DNA of 64,000 bases from an uncultured Verrucomicrobiota bacterium (GTDB taxonomy: Bacteria; Verrucomicrobiota; Verrucomicrobiia; Limisphaerales; UBA9464): NCBI GenBank assembly GCA_903821635.1, contig CAIJLV010000183.1, positions 1-64,000 of the forward strand. Direction: 5' to 3'. A program made the position numbers and the translations under genes. The notes under the pieces were generated by a model. The model saw nothing but the letters and a program-made list of their open reading frames with translations. It was not told the DNA's origin and searched no databases. Below, in pieces: positions 18,377 through 29,895 of the stretch (its first letter is position 1; each line of letters opens with the position of its first letter).

Positions 18377-19489
18377 ATGAGCCGCAAACTCAATATCGCC
18401 ATCGTCGGACTCGGCTTCGGCGCCGAGTTCATTCCCATCTACCAGCGGCATCCGCATGCCAACATGTATGCGATCTGCCAACGCTCGCAGGATAAACTCG
18501 ACGCGATCGGTAAGGCGTTTGGCGTGGCGACGCGTTACCAGAGTTTCGAGGATCTGCTCCGGGATCCAAACGTGGATTGCGTTCACATCAATTCCCCCAT
18601 CCACCTCCACGCCTCGCAGTCCATCGCCGCCCTGCGCGCCGGCAAACACGTCGCCTGCACCGTGCCGGCTTGCACCTCGCTCGAGGAAGCCCGCGAGATC
18701 GTGAAGGCCTGCCAGGAGAGCGGTAAGAAATACATGATGATGGAGACCGTGGTGTGGAGCCGCGAATACCTCTACGTCCGCGAACTCCGCGACACCGGCA
18801 AACTGGGCCGCATTCAGTTCGTGCGCGGCAGTCACCTGCAAAACATGGCGGGGTGGCCCGGGTATTGGGAAGGCTTGCCGCCGATGCATTACGCCACGCA
18901 CTGCGTCAGTCCCTGTCTCGGTATCGTTAATGGAGAGGCTGAATTTGTTTCCTGCCTCGGTTCTGGCCGCATTTCTGAAGCGCGCATCGCCAAGTATGGG
19001 TCGCCGTTTGCCTTCGAGACGGCTCATTTCAAGGTTCGCAATCAAGATCTAGCCGGTGAAGTTACCCGCTATTTGTTCGACGCCGCCCGCCAATACCGGG
19101 AGAGCTTCGATTGCTATGGCTCGGAGACTTCCTTCGAGTGGCAACTCACGGAGCATGACGACCCAGTGTTGCACGTCGGCGGGGAGAAGGTCGAAAAGGT
19201 GAAAATTCCGGACTATGCGCACTTGCTGCCCGCCGGTATCCAAGACTTCACCACCAAAGGCGTGTATGACCTGTCGGAAAACGTCCACTTAAGTTTCCTC
19301 CAGGGCAGTGGCCACGGCGGCAGCCACCCGCACCTCGTCCACGAGTTTGTGAGCAGTATCATCGAGGATCGCCCCAGCTTCCCCGACGTGCATCAGTCGG
19401 TGAACTGGACGATGGTCGGCATCTTGGCGCACGAAAGCGCGCTCCGGGCGGGCGAGAAGATCCAGATTCCCAGTTTCCGCGGCCTCTGA
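18377..19489 (+). CDS. Gfo/Idh/MocA family oxidoreductase
   Basis: 370 residues, no signal peptide. The Rossmann fold starts LNIAIVGLGFGAEFIPIY (about 4-21) and continues with VDCVHINSPIHLHA and KHVACTVPACTSLEEA. In the last of these the usual E-K-P lysine motif is replaced by C-T-V-P-A, so the standard catalytic lysine is not evident. The C-terminal domain contains PPMHYATHCVSPCLGI, a His-containing version of the substrate-binding motif. It differs clearly from the other member at 4.2 kb. Downstream, after a terminator, is an MFS carrier; the pair could take up and oxidise a sugar or inositol, but the terminator argues for separate transcription. Substrate unknown. Confidence 0.88.
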   Translation: MSRKLNIAIVGLGFGAEFIPIYQRHPHANMYAICQRSQDKLDAIGKAFGVATRYQSFEDLLRDPNVDCVHINSPIHLHASQSIAALRAGKHVACTVPACTSLEEAREIVKACQESGKKYMMMETVVWSREYLYVRELRDTGKLGRIQFVRGSHLQNMAGWPGYWEGLPPMHYATHCVSPCLGIVNGEAEFVSCLGSGRISEARIAKYGSPFAFETAHFKVRNQDLAGEVTRYLFDAARQYRESFDCYGSETSFEWQLTEHDDPVLHVGGEKVEKVKIPDYAHLLPAGIQDFTTKGVYDLSENVHLSFLQGSGHGGSHPHLVHEFVSSIIEDRPSFPDVHQSVNWTMVGILAHESALRAGEKIQIPSFRGL

Positions 19490-19513
19490 CCCCCGCCATT
19501 GCTTGCTTGGCCC

Positions 19514-19546
19514 AACCCTGCCGGCTCCAACCGGCGGGGTTTTTGT
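19514..19546 (+). terminator. Rho-independent terminator
   Basis: Stem CCCTGCCGG (19516-19524) / CCGGCGGGG (19531-19539) with one wobble pair and a 6-nt loop, followed by TTTTTGTT. It ends the transcript of the 18377 oxidoreductase. Confidence 0.8.
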
Positions 19547-19687
19547 TGCGGCGCAGCGGGCCCCTTTGCGCTGAGTTCGGGTGGCATGGCCCCAGCGGAG
19601 GCTCACGGAACAAACCGTTTTCTGGACACCCAAGCCACGAGTCAGATTAACTCCGCCTGTTCCACTTCCAACACAGGTAATTAATTT

Positions 19688-21262
19688 ATGAGTAATGTCA
19701 GCACTGAGGGCATAGCGCCCAACGCCAAGCGGCTTCTCTTCGCCGGCTTCATGGCGATTTTGGCCGCCGGCATCGGCTTCGGCATCCGCGGCGGCATCCT
19801 AGCCAACTGGGCAGCCGACTTCGGTTTCACCGGCGCGCAACTCGGTGCGATCGGTGGGGCCGGTTTCACCGGTTTCTGCTTTGGCATCATCATCGGGGGC
19901 GTGATTGTGGACAAGATCGGCTACGGCAAGCTGGTAGTCGCCGCGTTCCTCTTCCACGTGCTGTCGGCGTTCGTGACGTTTGCCGCCAACAAGGGGCAGG
20001 CGCAGGAAACGGCTTACAATTTCCTGTATTGGGGCACATTCATCTTCGCCCTCGCCAACGGCACGCTGGAAGCCGTGGCTAATCCGCTGGTGGCCACGCT
20101 CTTCCCGAAAAACCGCACCCATTATTTGAACATCCTGCACGCGAGCTGGCCGGCCGGTCTCGTGCTCGGCGGTTTGGTGGGTTGGTTCCTCGGCGAAGGC
20201 GCCACCGCCATGAGCTGGAAGTTGCAGCTCGCCCTGTTCCTCGTGCCCACCGTGCTCTACGGCGTGCTGTTCATGGGCCAGAGTTTCCCGAAATCCGAAG
20301 CGTCGGCGAAGGGGCTTAGCATTGGTGAAATGTTGAAAGATGTCGGTGTCCTTGGCGCCGCGGTGGCGTGCTACTTGTTGGTGCTTTTCTTCCAGAATGC
20401 GCTGCAATTGCCCCCGGCTGTGTCCTACGCAATGGGCGGCGTGATCCTCGCCGCGGTGGCGGTGATGACTGGGTTTTCCATCGGCGCTTGGCTGCTGTTC
20501 GTCCTGCTCATCGCCCACGTCCTCGTCGGCGCGGTCGAACTGGGCACCGACGGCTGGATTCAGAACATCACCGGCAACATCCTGAGCCCAAGCCAAGGTA
20601 AGATCCTGTTTGTGTTCACCTCGCTCTTCATGTTCGCCCTGCGCTTCTGCGCTCACTTCATCGAAAAGAGCCTCAAAATCTCCCCGGTGGGCCTGCTCTT
20701 CATCTGTTCGATCCTCGCTTGCATTGGCCTCAACATGGTCAGCGGCATTAACACGTTCATGGGTGCGATTCTTGCCCTCTCCGTGTATGCGCTCGGCAAG
20801 ACCTTCTTCTGGCCGACGATGCTCGCGGTCGTCAGCGACCGCTTCCCCCGCACGGGTGCCATCGCCATCTCGATCATGGGCGGTTGCGGGATGATGTCCG
20901 CCGGTTTGCTCGGCTCGGCCGGTCTCGGCTACGCCAAGGACCGGTTTGCTGCGGATGAGTTGCAGAAGGCGAATCCCGCCATCTACGCCACCTACAAGGC
21001 CGAGAAGCCCAGCACTTTCCTCTTCTTGGCCCCGGTCAACGGGTTGGACGGCACCAAGCTGTCAGCCGCGCAGACCGCCACCACCAAGACGCCGGACCAA
21101 ACGGCCGCGGTGGCTGCCAGCATCGCCGGCGACCGCCGGACTTTGAAGGCCGACTCCTTCATCCCGGCCACCATGGCAGTGATCTACCTGCTCCTGTTCC
21201 TCTACTTCAAAGCCATCGGCGGCTATAAGATCGTGTCCATCGGGGACACTTCGAAGGCGTAG
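19688..21262 (+). CDS. MFS transporter, probably for sugar or organic acid
   Basis: 524-residue integral inner-membrane protein of the major facilitator superfamily. About 12 hydrophobic segments are visible, starting [24 protein letters not shown] and ending [15 protein letters not shown]. The first half has the GFGIRGGI and [19 protein letters not shown] glycine-rich helices, followed by a short basic loop (DKIGYGK). Family-level similarity to sugar MFS carriers is my judgement. An extra soluble segment of about 90 residues (about 420-500, Ala/Thr/Lys-rich, [18 protein letters not shown]) lies before the last helix. ATG at 19688 follows a short AT-rich stretch. Terminators flank it on both sides, so it is a single-gene unit. 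Confidence 0.88.
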   Translation: MSNVSTEGIAPNAKRLLFAGFMAILAAGIGFGIRGGILANWAADFGFTGAQLGAIGGAGFTGFCFGIIIGGVIVDKIGYGKLVVAAFLFHVLSAFVTFAANKGQAQETAYNFLYWGTFIFALANGTLEAVANPLVATLFPKNRTHYLNILHASWPAGLVLGGLVGWFLGEGATAMSWKLQLALFLVPTVLYGVLFMGQSFPKSEASAKGLSIGEMLKDVGVLGAAVACYLLVLFFQNALQLPPAVSYAMGGVILAAVAVMTGFSIGAWLLFVLLIAHVLVGAVELGTDGWIQNITGNILSPSQGKILFVFTSLFMFALRFCAHFIEKSLKISPVGLLFICSILACIGLNMVSGINTFMGAILALSVYALGKTFFWPTMLAVVSDRFPRTGAIAISIMGGCGMMSAGLLGSAGLGYAKDRFAADELQKANPAIYATYKAEKPSTFLFLAPVNGLDGTKLSAAQTATTKTPDQTAAVAASIAGDRRTLKADSFIPATMAVIYLLLFLYFKAIGGYKIVSIGDTSKA

Positions 21263-21281
21263 TCCGCCTCCTGATCAACCC

Positions 21282-21316
21282 ACGGCGGCTCCTGAACGGA
21301 GCCGCCGTTTTGTTTT
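21282..21316 (+). terminator. Rho-independent terminator after MFS gene
   Basis: Perfect 11-bp stem (ACGGCGGCTCC 21282-21292 / GGAGCCGCCGT 21298-21308) with a 5-nt loop, then TTTGTTTT. Confidence 0.88.
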
Positions 21317-21349
21317 GCGAGTGCAAACGGCACCGACACCCTTTCGCCC

Positions 21350-21775
21350 GTGTCGACTTTGTTGCGTCCGTTTGAACCCGGCGATCACGCCGCCGCGCTC
21401 GCCCTGTGGCGTCGGACCGAAGGCATGGGACTCGGCGCTTGGGATGAGGCCGAGGCGATCCAACGCTTCCTCGAACGCAACCCCGGCTTGAGCGTGGTGG
21501 CGGAAAGCGCGGGCAAGCTCATCGGCGCCGCCCTGTGCGGTCACGATGGCCGGCGGGGATTTATTTACCACTTGGCGGTCGACCACGGCTTCCGCGGACA
21601 GGGGTTGGGCCGACGCCAAGTGGAGTTTTGCCTCGCTGGTTTGCGTGGCCACGGGCTCACGCGCTGTCACCTCGTGGCGTATCAGGCCAATGCCGAGGGC
21701 CGAGCGTTTTGGCGGCATCTGGGCTTCCGTGAACGTTCGGAACTCCAGCTCTACTCCCGCGAGCTCACCGAGTGA
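21350..21775 (+). CDS. GNAT family N-acetyltransferase
   Basis: 141 residues. The GNAT fold shows LLRPFEPGDHAAALALW, then the beta-4 strand FIYHLAVDHGFRG and acetyl-CoA-binding motif A as RGQGLGRRQVEFCL. The end has motif B, ANAEGRAFWRHLGFRE, as in YpeA- and RimI-like proteins. It starts with GTG at 21350; the next methionine is inside motif D. It converges on the PAS-AraC gene, whose stop is 16 bp away. Substrate unknown; proteins of this size acetylate amino groups of small molecules or protein N-termini. Confidence 0.85.
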   Translation: MSTLLRPFEPGDHAAALALWRRTEGMGLGAWDEAEAIQRFLERNPGLSVVAESAGKLIGAALCGHDGRRGFIYHLAVDHGFRGQGLGRRQVEFCLAGLRGHGLTRCHLVAYQANAEGRAFWRHLGFRERSELQLYSRELTE

Positions 21776-21791
21776 GGACTGCCGGGCGGTC

Positions 21792-22499
21792 TCAACGCCC
21801 CCGCTTTTGCCCGCGATAATCCGTCGGGGTGAGGCCGGTCGCGGAACGGAATGCGCGGGTGAAGGCGCTGTGATCGTAAAAGCCGCAGGCATGCGCCACC
21901 TCGGCGACCGGGTGGTCCGTTTCTTCCAGCAATCGGGAGGCCGCCGCCAACCGAGTTTGCGTGATTAGTTGGCTCGGCGTGAGGCGGAAGATGCGTTTGA
22001 TCAACCGCGCAAATCGGACCGGCGAGAGCTCCGCCCGGGCCGCCAGCGTGGACGGCGAAATGAGTTCGCCAAAGTTGGCCTCCAAGAATTCCAGCGTCGT
22101 CGCCAAACCGGCCGGGATGATGGAGCTGTCACCGGGTGCCCGGAGATCCCGGGAAATGCCGATCACACCCACCACCGCCCCCGCGCTGTCCCGCAGCGGT
22201 AGTTTGGTGGTCAGGCACCAGCCCTTTTGCCGGCGCGGATACCAGTGCAGCTCCAAACGGTCGCGCACGGGGCGCCCGGTGCGAATCACCGCCGCATCCT
22301 GCGCCGCATATCGCTCGGCCAGCTCCGCGGGAAACACCTCGCGCACATGACGGCCCAACAGGCCCTTGCGTTCGCGAAAGCCGACGCGTTCCACGAGCGA
22401 CTGGTTCACGGCCACGTAGCGTCCGTCGCGATCCTTCACGAAGAAAGCGGCGTCCGGCAGGTGCTCGAACAACTCTGCCATGAGCGCAAGCCCCGGCAC
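21792..22499 (-). CDS. PAS-domain AraC family transcriptional regulator
   Basis: Transcription regulator with an N-terminal PAS domain (ELFEHLPDAAFFVKDRDGRYVAVNQ, then HWYPRRQKGWCLTTKLPL and VVGVIGISRDL) and a C-terminal AraC double HTH (FGELISPSTLAARAELSPVRFARL, in part, and ACGFYDHSAFTRAFRSATGLTP). About 235 residues. The start is uncertain. GTG at 22499 or ATG at 22481 fit the PAS-AraC family; the frame is open to 23045, but that part is Arg/Pro-rich, overlaps the divergent peptidase gene and has no similarity. Divergent placement suggests it could control the S9 peptidase next door. The signal sensed by PAS is not visible. Confidence 0.85.
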   Translation of the reverse strand: MPGLALMAELFEHLPDAAFFVKDRDGRYVAVNQSLVERVGFRERKGLLGRHVREVFPAELAERYAAQDAAVIRTGRPVRDRLELHWYPRRQKGWCLTTKLPLRDSAGAVVGVIGISRDLRAPGDSSIIPAGLATTLEFLEANFGELISPSTLAARAELSPVRFARLIKRIFRLTPSQLITQTRLAAASRLLEETDHPVAEVAHACGFYDHSAFTRAFRSATGLTPTDYRGQKRGR

Positions 22500-22704
22500 G
22501 GCTTGCAGCAGGCTGCGACCCGAATCGTTCCGAACGGCGGTGGCGTGATGGCGCACGCCCGAAGCTTGGCTGGGAGCGCGGGCGGCGGCGACGTTCCGTT
22601 TTCCGGACCGCAGGGTTGAAGCGGCCGGCGGTCGTGCCGGGTTTGGCGGCTGGGCCACGGCTTTGAGACAAGACAGCCGGTGGGTTCCGGGCATTGTATT
22701 GGGG

Positions 22705-25269
22705 ATGACTTTCCGGCTCGCCGACTTCGTTGCGTCCGTTTGCCGCGTGGGTGCGCGGGCGGGACTGGCCGTCGCCGTCGCCGTGACCGCCGCGTGGGCG
22801 CAGACGCCGAAGGTCGAGCGGGAGCGGCTCGAGCCCCATTGGTTCGGGGACCACACCCGCTTCTGGTATCGCAACGACCTGAAGGATAGCGCCCGCGAAT
22901 TTGTCTTGGTCGACGCCGTGAAGGGGGAAAGAAAGCCGGCTTTCGACCACGTGCGCGTCGCCGCTGCCCTGGCAAAATTGACCGGCCGGGAAGTGAGTCC
23001 GACGAAACTGCCGATCGAAGCCTTGGAGTTCCCGTCCCACCGCAACGTGATCGGGCTGCGGGGAACGCTTGAGGCGTGGACGTTGGAGCTGGAATCCTAC
23101 GCCCTCACCGCCGACGCGAGTGGCCGATCCGAGCCTGAAACCCTTCCCTTCGACCGCGAGCTGAAGCCGTCGCGGCGCACTGGACCGGAGACCAAAATCA
23201 CCTTTCACAACACGTTCGACTTCGAGGTGGAGTTGTTCTGGCTCGACGCGGCTGGCGACCGGCGCAGCTACGGACTGCTCAAGCGAGGTGCGGAAAAAAT
23301 TCAACCCACCTTCGCCGGCCACAATTGGCTCGTGGCGCGGCCGGGCGGTAGCACGCTTGCGGTGTTTGAAGCCACCGAGGCGCCCGCCCGTGCGGTCCTT
23401 GAGGAGCGTGAGCCGACGCGGCGCGCCCAGCGTCGACAGGAAGCCCGGCCCGAGGCGCCCGCCACCGCCGTGCCGTCGCCGGATGGCCGCTGGGAAGCGT
23501 TTGTGCGGGACCATAACGTGTGGGTCCGCGAATTGGCCCGGCGCACCAACGAATTCGCGCTGAGCTTTGACGGAAATCCAGGCCACAGCTTCCACCGCGA
23601 TGCCTCGCGTGACCGGTTGGTGGGCATGGATTACGAAAAAGCCGACTGGCCCGAGACGTTGCCAGAGGTGGGTTGGGCCCCGGATTCCCGGAAGTTGATC
23701 GCGCTCCAAACGCGGTCCGTGCCTGAGCGGCGGGTGTATCTCGTGGAATCGACGCCCAAAGATCAGCTCCAGCCCAAGCTGCAATCGTATCCTTACTTGA
23801 AGCCGGGCGACGAGATTCCCGTTTCGCAGCCGCGCCTGTTCGACGTGTCTGCCCGGCGTGAAGTGCGGCTCGAGAATTCGTTATTTCCCAACCCGTGGGA
23901 GCTGAGTGCGTTTCGTTGGGCTCAGGATTCGAGCCGTTTCACGTTCGTTTACAATCAACGCGGGCATCAGGTGCTGCGGGTGCTCGCCGGAGACGCCACC
24001 ACCGGCGTCGTCCGGGCGCTGGTGGACGAACACAGCGACACGTTCATCCACTACTCGGGCAAGTTCTTCTGCGAATGGTTGGGCGATGGCGAACTGCTCT
24101 GGCTGAGCGAACGGGACGGATGGAATCACCTATGGCTCTACGACGCCCGGAGTGGGCGGGTAAAACGTCAAGTCACGCGAGGGACATGGAACGTGCGCGA
24201 CGTGGTGCGGGTGGACCACGATAAGCGGGAAGTGTGGTTTCGCGCCGTCGGCCTCCAGCCCGATCAAGACCCGTATCACGTTCATTTTGCCCGGGTCAGT
24301 CTCGACCCGCCGGTAGATCAACCGCCGGTCCTGCTGACGGAAGGTGACGGCACCCACACAGTGCACTGGTCGCCGGATAACCGCTACTTGGTGGACACGT
24401 ATTCGCGGGTGGACCAGCCGCCAATCCACGAACTCCGGCGCTGTGCGGATGGTTCACTTGTCTGTCGCCTAGAAGCCGCCGACGCGAGCGAGGTGCTCGC
24501 CCGTCGCGGACGCTTTCCGGAACGTTTCACCGCCAAAGGCCGGGATGGCAGCACAGATATTTGGGGCCTCATTCATCGGCCCAAGGCGTTTGATCCGGGT
24601 AAGAAGTATCCCGTGCTCGAGAGCATTTATGCCGGACCGCACGACCATTTCGTGCCCAAGGCATTTCGCGCCGCTTACCGCACGGCGCAGGAGTTCACCG
24701 ATCACGGTTTCGTCGTGGTGCAGATCGACGGCATGGGCACGGCTTGGCGCTCGAAAAAATTCCACGACGTGGCGTGGAACAATCTTCGTGACGCTGGCTT
24801 TCCCGACCGCATCGCGTGGCTGCGAGCGGCGGCCGCGAAATTTCCTGAACTCGACCTGACCCGTGTCGGTATCTACGGCGGCAGCGCCGGCGGGCAGAAC
24901 GCGGCGGCAGCCCTGCTGTGGCAGGGCGATTTTTACAAGGCCGCCGTGGCGGATTGCGGCTGCCACGACAACCGAATGGATAAAATCTGGTGGAACGAAC
25001 AATGGCTCGGCTGGCCCGTGGGCCCGCACTACGCCGAAAATTCCAACACGGTGAACGCGGACAAACTCCGGGGCGCCCTGCTGCTGGTTGTCGGTGAACT
25101 CGACCAGAACGTGGACCCGGCTAGCACGCTGCAATTCGCCGCCGCCCTGACGCGGGCGGGCCGGGATTACGAACTGATGGTCGTGCCCGGGGCCGGCCAC
25201 GGCGCGGCCGAAACGCCGTGGGCCAACCGACGGCGTTTGGAATTTTTCGTGCGGCAGTTGCAGCCGTAA
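22705..25269 (+). CDS. Secreted S9 family peptidase (dipeptidyl-peptidase IV-like)
   Basis: Serine peptidase with an N-terminal beta-propeller (DPPIV_N) and a C-terminal alpha/beta-hydrolase. ATG at 22705 starts a signal peptide (VGARAGLAVAVAVTAAWAQ); 854 residues. Propeller blades include VPSPDGRWEAFVRDHNVW and HTVHWSPDNRYLVDTYS. The hydrolase has a nucleophile Ser in GIYGGSAGGQNA, an Asp in VVGELDQNVDP and a His in VPGAGHGAAE, so the triad is complete. Members cleave dipeptides or oligopeptides outside the cytoplasm. The gene is divergent from the PAS-AraC regulator and tail to tail with a different S9 peptidase, indicating extracellular peptide use. Confidence 0.92.
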   Translation: MTFRLADFVASVCRVGARAGLAVAVAVTAAWAQTPKVERERLEPHWFGDHTRFWYRNDLKDSAREFVLVDAVKGERKPAFDHVRVAAALAKLTGREVSPTKLPIEALEFPSHRNVIGLRGTLEAWTLELESYALTADASGRSEPETLPFDRELKPSRRTGPETKITFHNTFDFEVELFWLDAAGDRRSYGLLKRGAEKIQPTFAGHNWLVARPGGSTLAVFEATEAPARAVLEEREPTRRAQRRQEARPEAPATAVPSPDGRWEAFVRDHNVWVRELARRTNEFALSFDGNPGHSFHRDASRDRLVGMDYEKADWPETLPEVGWAPDSRKLIALQTRSVPERRVYLVESTPKDQLQPKLQSYPYLKPGDEIPVSQPRLFDVSARREVRLENSLFPNPWELSAFRWAQDSSRFTFVYNQRGHQVLRVLAGDATTGVVRALVDEHSDTFIHYSGKFFCEWLGDGELLWLSERDGWNHLWLYDARSGRVKRQVTRGTWNVRDVVRVDHDKREVWFRAVGLQPDQDPYHVHFARVSLDPPVDQPPVLLTEGDGTHTVHWSPDNRYLVDTYSRVDQPPIHELRRCADGSLVCRLEAADASEVLARRGRFPERFTAKGRDGSTDIWGLIHRPKAFDPGKKYPVLESIYAGPHDHFVPKAFRAAYRTAQEFTDHGFVVVQIDGMGTAWRSKKFHDVAWNNLRDAGFPDRIAWLRAAAAKFPELDLTRVGIYGGSAGGQNAAAALLWQGDFYKAAVADCGCHDNRMDKIWWNEQWLGWPVGPHYAENSNTVNADKLRGALLLVVGELDQNVDPASTLQFAAALTRAGRDYELMVVPGAGHGAAETPWANRRRLEFFVRQLQP

Positions 25270-25329
25270 CCGGCGGAAATCTGAGCGGTGATGACGACCG
25301 CGGCGAAGTGCGGGCCTTGAAGCCGCTTG

Positions 25330-25360
25330 GGTGACAACCCGCACCGGTCGGGTTGTCACC
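25330..25360. terminator. Bidirectional stem-loop between two S9 peptidase genes
   Basis: Perfect 11-bp stem (GGTGACAACCC 25330-25340 / GGGTTGTCACC 25350-25360) with a 9-nt loop, followed on the plus strand by GAATTTCTTATTT. It lies between the two convergent stop codons. Confidence 0.6.
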
Positions 25361-25367
25361 GAATTTC

Positions 25368-27497
25368 TTATTTCACCCCCAAGTGCGCGCCGATGAAGGC
25401 AAGCTTGTCGGCCGCTTCTTCAATGATCTTGGCGGTGGGTTTGCCCGCGCCGTGGCCGGCCTTGGTCTCGATGCGGATGAGGGTTGGGTTCCGGCCGGAC
25501 TGCACCGCTTGGAGGCGGGCCGCGAACTTGAAGCTGTGGGCGGGCACCACGCGGTCATCGTGGTCGGCGGTGGTTACGAGTGTGGGCGGATAGCTCACGC
25601 CGGGCTTGAGGTTGTGCAGCGGCGAATAGGCATAAAGTGCCCGGAATTCGTCCGCGTTGTCGCTGGAGCCGTAATCGCTCGTCCAAGCCCAGCCGATGGT
25701 GAATTTCTGGAAGCGCAGCATGTCCATGACGCCCACCGCCGGCAGCGCTGCGCCGAACAGTTCGGGTCGCTGCGTGATGCTCGCGCCGACGAGCAAGCCG
25801 CCGTTTGAGCCGCCGGAGATCGCGAGCTGCTTGGCTGAAGTGTAGCGGTTGGCGATGAGCCATTCGGCGGCGCCGATGAAGTCGTCGAACACGTTCTGCT
25901 TGCGCAGCTTGGTGCCGGCTTGGTGCCATTCTTCGCCGTATTCGCCGCCGCCGCGGAGATTGGGCACGGCATAAACGCCGCCGAGTTCCATCCATGCGAG
26001 GTTTGCCACGCTGAACGCCGGCGTGAGCGAGATGTTGAAGCCGCCGTAAGCGTAGAGAAGCGTGGGGTTCGAGCCGTCGAGCTTCAGGCCCTTTTTGTGC
26101 GTGATGAACATGGGCACCTTGGTGCCGTCCTTACTCGCGTAAAAGACCTGCTTCACCTCGTAGGCGTCGGGATTGAAATCCACCTTGGGCTGGCGCCAGA
26201 GCGTGCTCGCGCCGGTCTTGAAGTCGTAGCGGTAGATGCGCCCGGGCGTGGTAAAGCTGGTGAAGCTGTAGAAGGTCTCCGTGTCCGCGCGCTTGCCACC
26301 GAAGCCGCCAGCGCTGCCGATGCCGGGCAGCTCAATCTCTTTCATGAACTTGCCCGTGAGGTCGTGGAGCTGGACTTGGCTGCGCGCGTCGCGGAGGTAT
26401 TCCACGGCGAGCTGGCCGCCCACGATGTTCGCGCCCGTCAACGTCGCATCGGATTGCGGGATGATCTCGCGCCAGTGCGCCCGGGCGGGCTTCGTGGTGT
26501 CGAGGGCGATGAGCCGGCTGCGGGGCGCGTCGAGGTCGGTGGTGAAGAAGAACACCGGGCCGTCGTTGCCGATGAAGTTGTAGCTGGCGTCGAAGTCGTT
26601 CAGCAACTCGATGACCTTTGCGTCGGGCGCGGTCAGGTCCTTAAAGAAGACGCGGTTCTTGGTGTCGGTGCCTTGGCTGACATTGACGACGAGATAGCGC
26701 CCGTCGTCGGTGACGCTGCCGCCGAAGCCCCACTTCGGCTGGTCCTTGCGCTCGTAGGTCAACTTGTCGTCGCTCTGCGGCGTGCCGAGCTGGTGGAAGT
26801 AGAGCTTCTGGAATTCGTTCAGCTTGGTCAGCTTCGCCGACTCGGCCGGCTCGTCGTAGCGCGAGTAATAGAAGCCGCTGCCGTCCTTCTTCCACGATGC
26901 CCCGGAGAATTTCACCCATTTGAGCACATCGCCCGTGTCTTGACCGGTCGCGACGTCGCGAACCTTCCATTCCTCCCAATCGGAGCCGGCGGCGGACAGG
27001 CCGTAGGCCATCTTCGCGCCGTCCTCGGAGAGGGCATAGCCCTTGAGCGCGACCGTGCCGTCGGCGGTAAGGGTGTTCGGGTCAAGCAACACCCGGGGCG
27101 CGGCGTCGAGCGAATCCGCGACATAGAGCACAGCTTGGTTCTGGAGGCCGTCGTTTTTGCTGAAGAAGTAACGCCCGCCCTGTTGGAACGGCACCCCGTA
27201 GCGCTCAAAATTATACAGCGCGGTAAGTCGAGATTTGAGCGGCGCCCGGAGTGGCAGCGTTTCGAGGTGACCGAAGGTGACTTGATTCTGGGCTTCCACC
27301 CAGGCCTTGGTTTCGGCCGAATTATCGTCTTCGAGCCACCGATAGGGATCGGCGACCGGCGTGCCGTGGTAGTCATCGACGACGTTGGTGGTGCGGGTGG
27401 CGGGGTAGACGAGCTGGGGAAACTTCACAGTGGTGAGGGTGGCACAGCCGGCCAGCAGCGCGGCAGACGCGGCGAAGCCGAGGAGACGGGACTTCAT
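25368..27497 (-). CDS. Prolyl oligopeptidase family lipoprotein (S9A)
   Basis: Serine peptidase that cleaves after proline in short peptides. ATG at 27495-27497 begins a lipoprotein signal (KSRLLGFAASAALLAGC, lipobox LLAGC); a TTG at 27506 would add three residues. 709 residues. After the lipobox, the family opening DDYHGTPVADPYRWLEDDNS is intact. The propeller follows and the catalytic domain contains Ser in ISGGSNGGLL, Asp in TTADHDDRVVP and His in AGHGAGKP. Typical POP members are cytosolic; this one is predicted to be membrane-anchored, as in many PVC and Bacteroidetes copies. It is tail to tail with the DPP-IV-like gene, and the two subfamilies are only distantly related. Confidence 0.95.
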   Translation of the reverse strand: MKSRLLGFAASAALLAGCATLTTVKFPQLVYPATRTTNVVDDYHGTPVADPYRWLEDDNSAETKAWVEAQNQVTFGHLETLPLRAPLKSRLTALYNFERYGVPFQQGGRYFFSKNDGLQNQAVLYVADSLDAAPRVLLDPNTLTADGTVALKGYALSEDGAKMAYGLSAAGSDWEEWKVRDVATGQDTGDVLKWVKFSGASWKKDGSGFYYSRYDEPAESAKLTKLNEFQKLYFHQLGTPQSDDKLTYERKDQPKWGFGGSVTDDGRYLVVNVSQGTDTKNRVFFKDLTAPDAKVIELLNDFDASYNFIGNDGPVFFFTTDLDAPRSRLIALDTTKPARAHWREIIPQSDATLTGANIVGGQLAVEYLRDARSQVQLHDLTGKFMKEIELPGIGSAGGFGGKRADTETFYSFTSFTTPGRIYRYDFKTGASTLWRQPKVDFNPDAYEVKQVFYASKDGTKVPMFITHKKGLKLDGSNPTLLYAYGGFNISLTPAFSVANLAWMELGGVYAVPNLRGGGEYGEEWHQAGTKLRKQNVFDDFIGAAEWLIANRYTSAKQLAISGGSNGGLLVGASITQRPELFGAALPAVGVMDMLRFQKFTIGWAWTSDYGSSDNADEFRALYAYSPLHNLKPGVSYPPTLVTTADHDDRVVPAHSFKFAARLQAVQSGRNPTLIRIETKAGHGAGKPTAKIIEEAADKLAFIGAHLGVK

Positions 27498-27506
27498 GCG
27501 CGCCAA

Positions 27507-27882
27507 GTTGTGGCGGCGAAGGAGTGTCCGCGCAAGGCCCGGGAAACGGGCAGTCTGGCATCAACGACGCTAAGCCTCGGCGGCGGCGCGCCCTGCCCGC
27601 GCCCCCCGGAATAAAAGTCCAAGCGGGGAAACGCCCACGGGTGGAAGGGGGCTCCAAGTAGGTGCATGGGCCGCCCTGATCGCAATTTACAGCTGGGAAA
27701 GGGCGACGAATTCCGGTCAGCAAGCGGCTGCCGTTGAGCTCATTGCCCTGCCGGCCGCGAAGCTTGGACAGAATAATGGCTAGGACTCCGCCTATTTGGC
27801 GGTATCCTTGACTTGCCCAAGTTCGGTTCGGATAGTCCCGCGCTTGATTCGGCCCCCGGTGAGTTTGGGGGAACGTCATTTT
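27507..27882 (+). promoter_or_regulatory. rpoD upstream region with a predicted sigma70 promoter
   Basis: 376-bp gap between divergent genes. TTGACT (27808-27813), an exact 17-nt spacer and GATAGT (27831-27836) precede the rpoD ATG by 46 nt. The remainder has no gene; frames open on either strand here are low-complexity. The promoter of the POP gene should lie near 27510-27560, but I could not pick one. Confidence 0.5.
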
Positions 27883-29796
<1,914 letters not shown>

Positions 29797-29812
29797 TCGG
29801 CAAAATTCTTCC

Positions 29813-29842
29813 AACCCCGCTCCGGCGGGGTTTTTTGTTTTT
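29813..29842 (+). terminator. rpoD rho-independent terminator
   Basis: Stem AACCCCGC (29813-29820) / GCGGGGTT (29825-29832) with a TCCG loop, continuing into TTTTGTTTTTG. Confidence 0.85.
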
Positions 29843-29895
29843 GCGCCACGAAAACGAGTTGCGGAGCCGTTTGCTGCCCAACACCTTCGCCAGCT

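Noticed and set aside
22129..23784. Long minus-strand frame over the PAS-AraC and S9 peptidase starts, and a 5'-extended form of the PAS-AraC gene
   Set aside because: Arg/Pro-rich with no domain; conserved PAS sequence begins at about 22499, and the peptidase signal peptide occupies the region on the plus strand.
25920..27614. 564-codon open frame on the plus strand opposite the prolyl oligopeptidase gene
   Set aside because: The minus-strand frame has a lipobox and full catalytic triad; the opposite frame is a Val/Ala/Glu-rich shadow.
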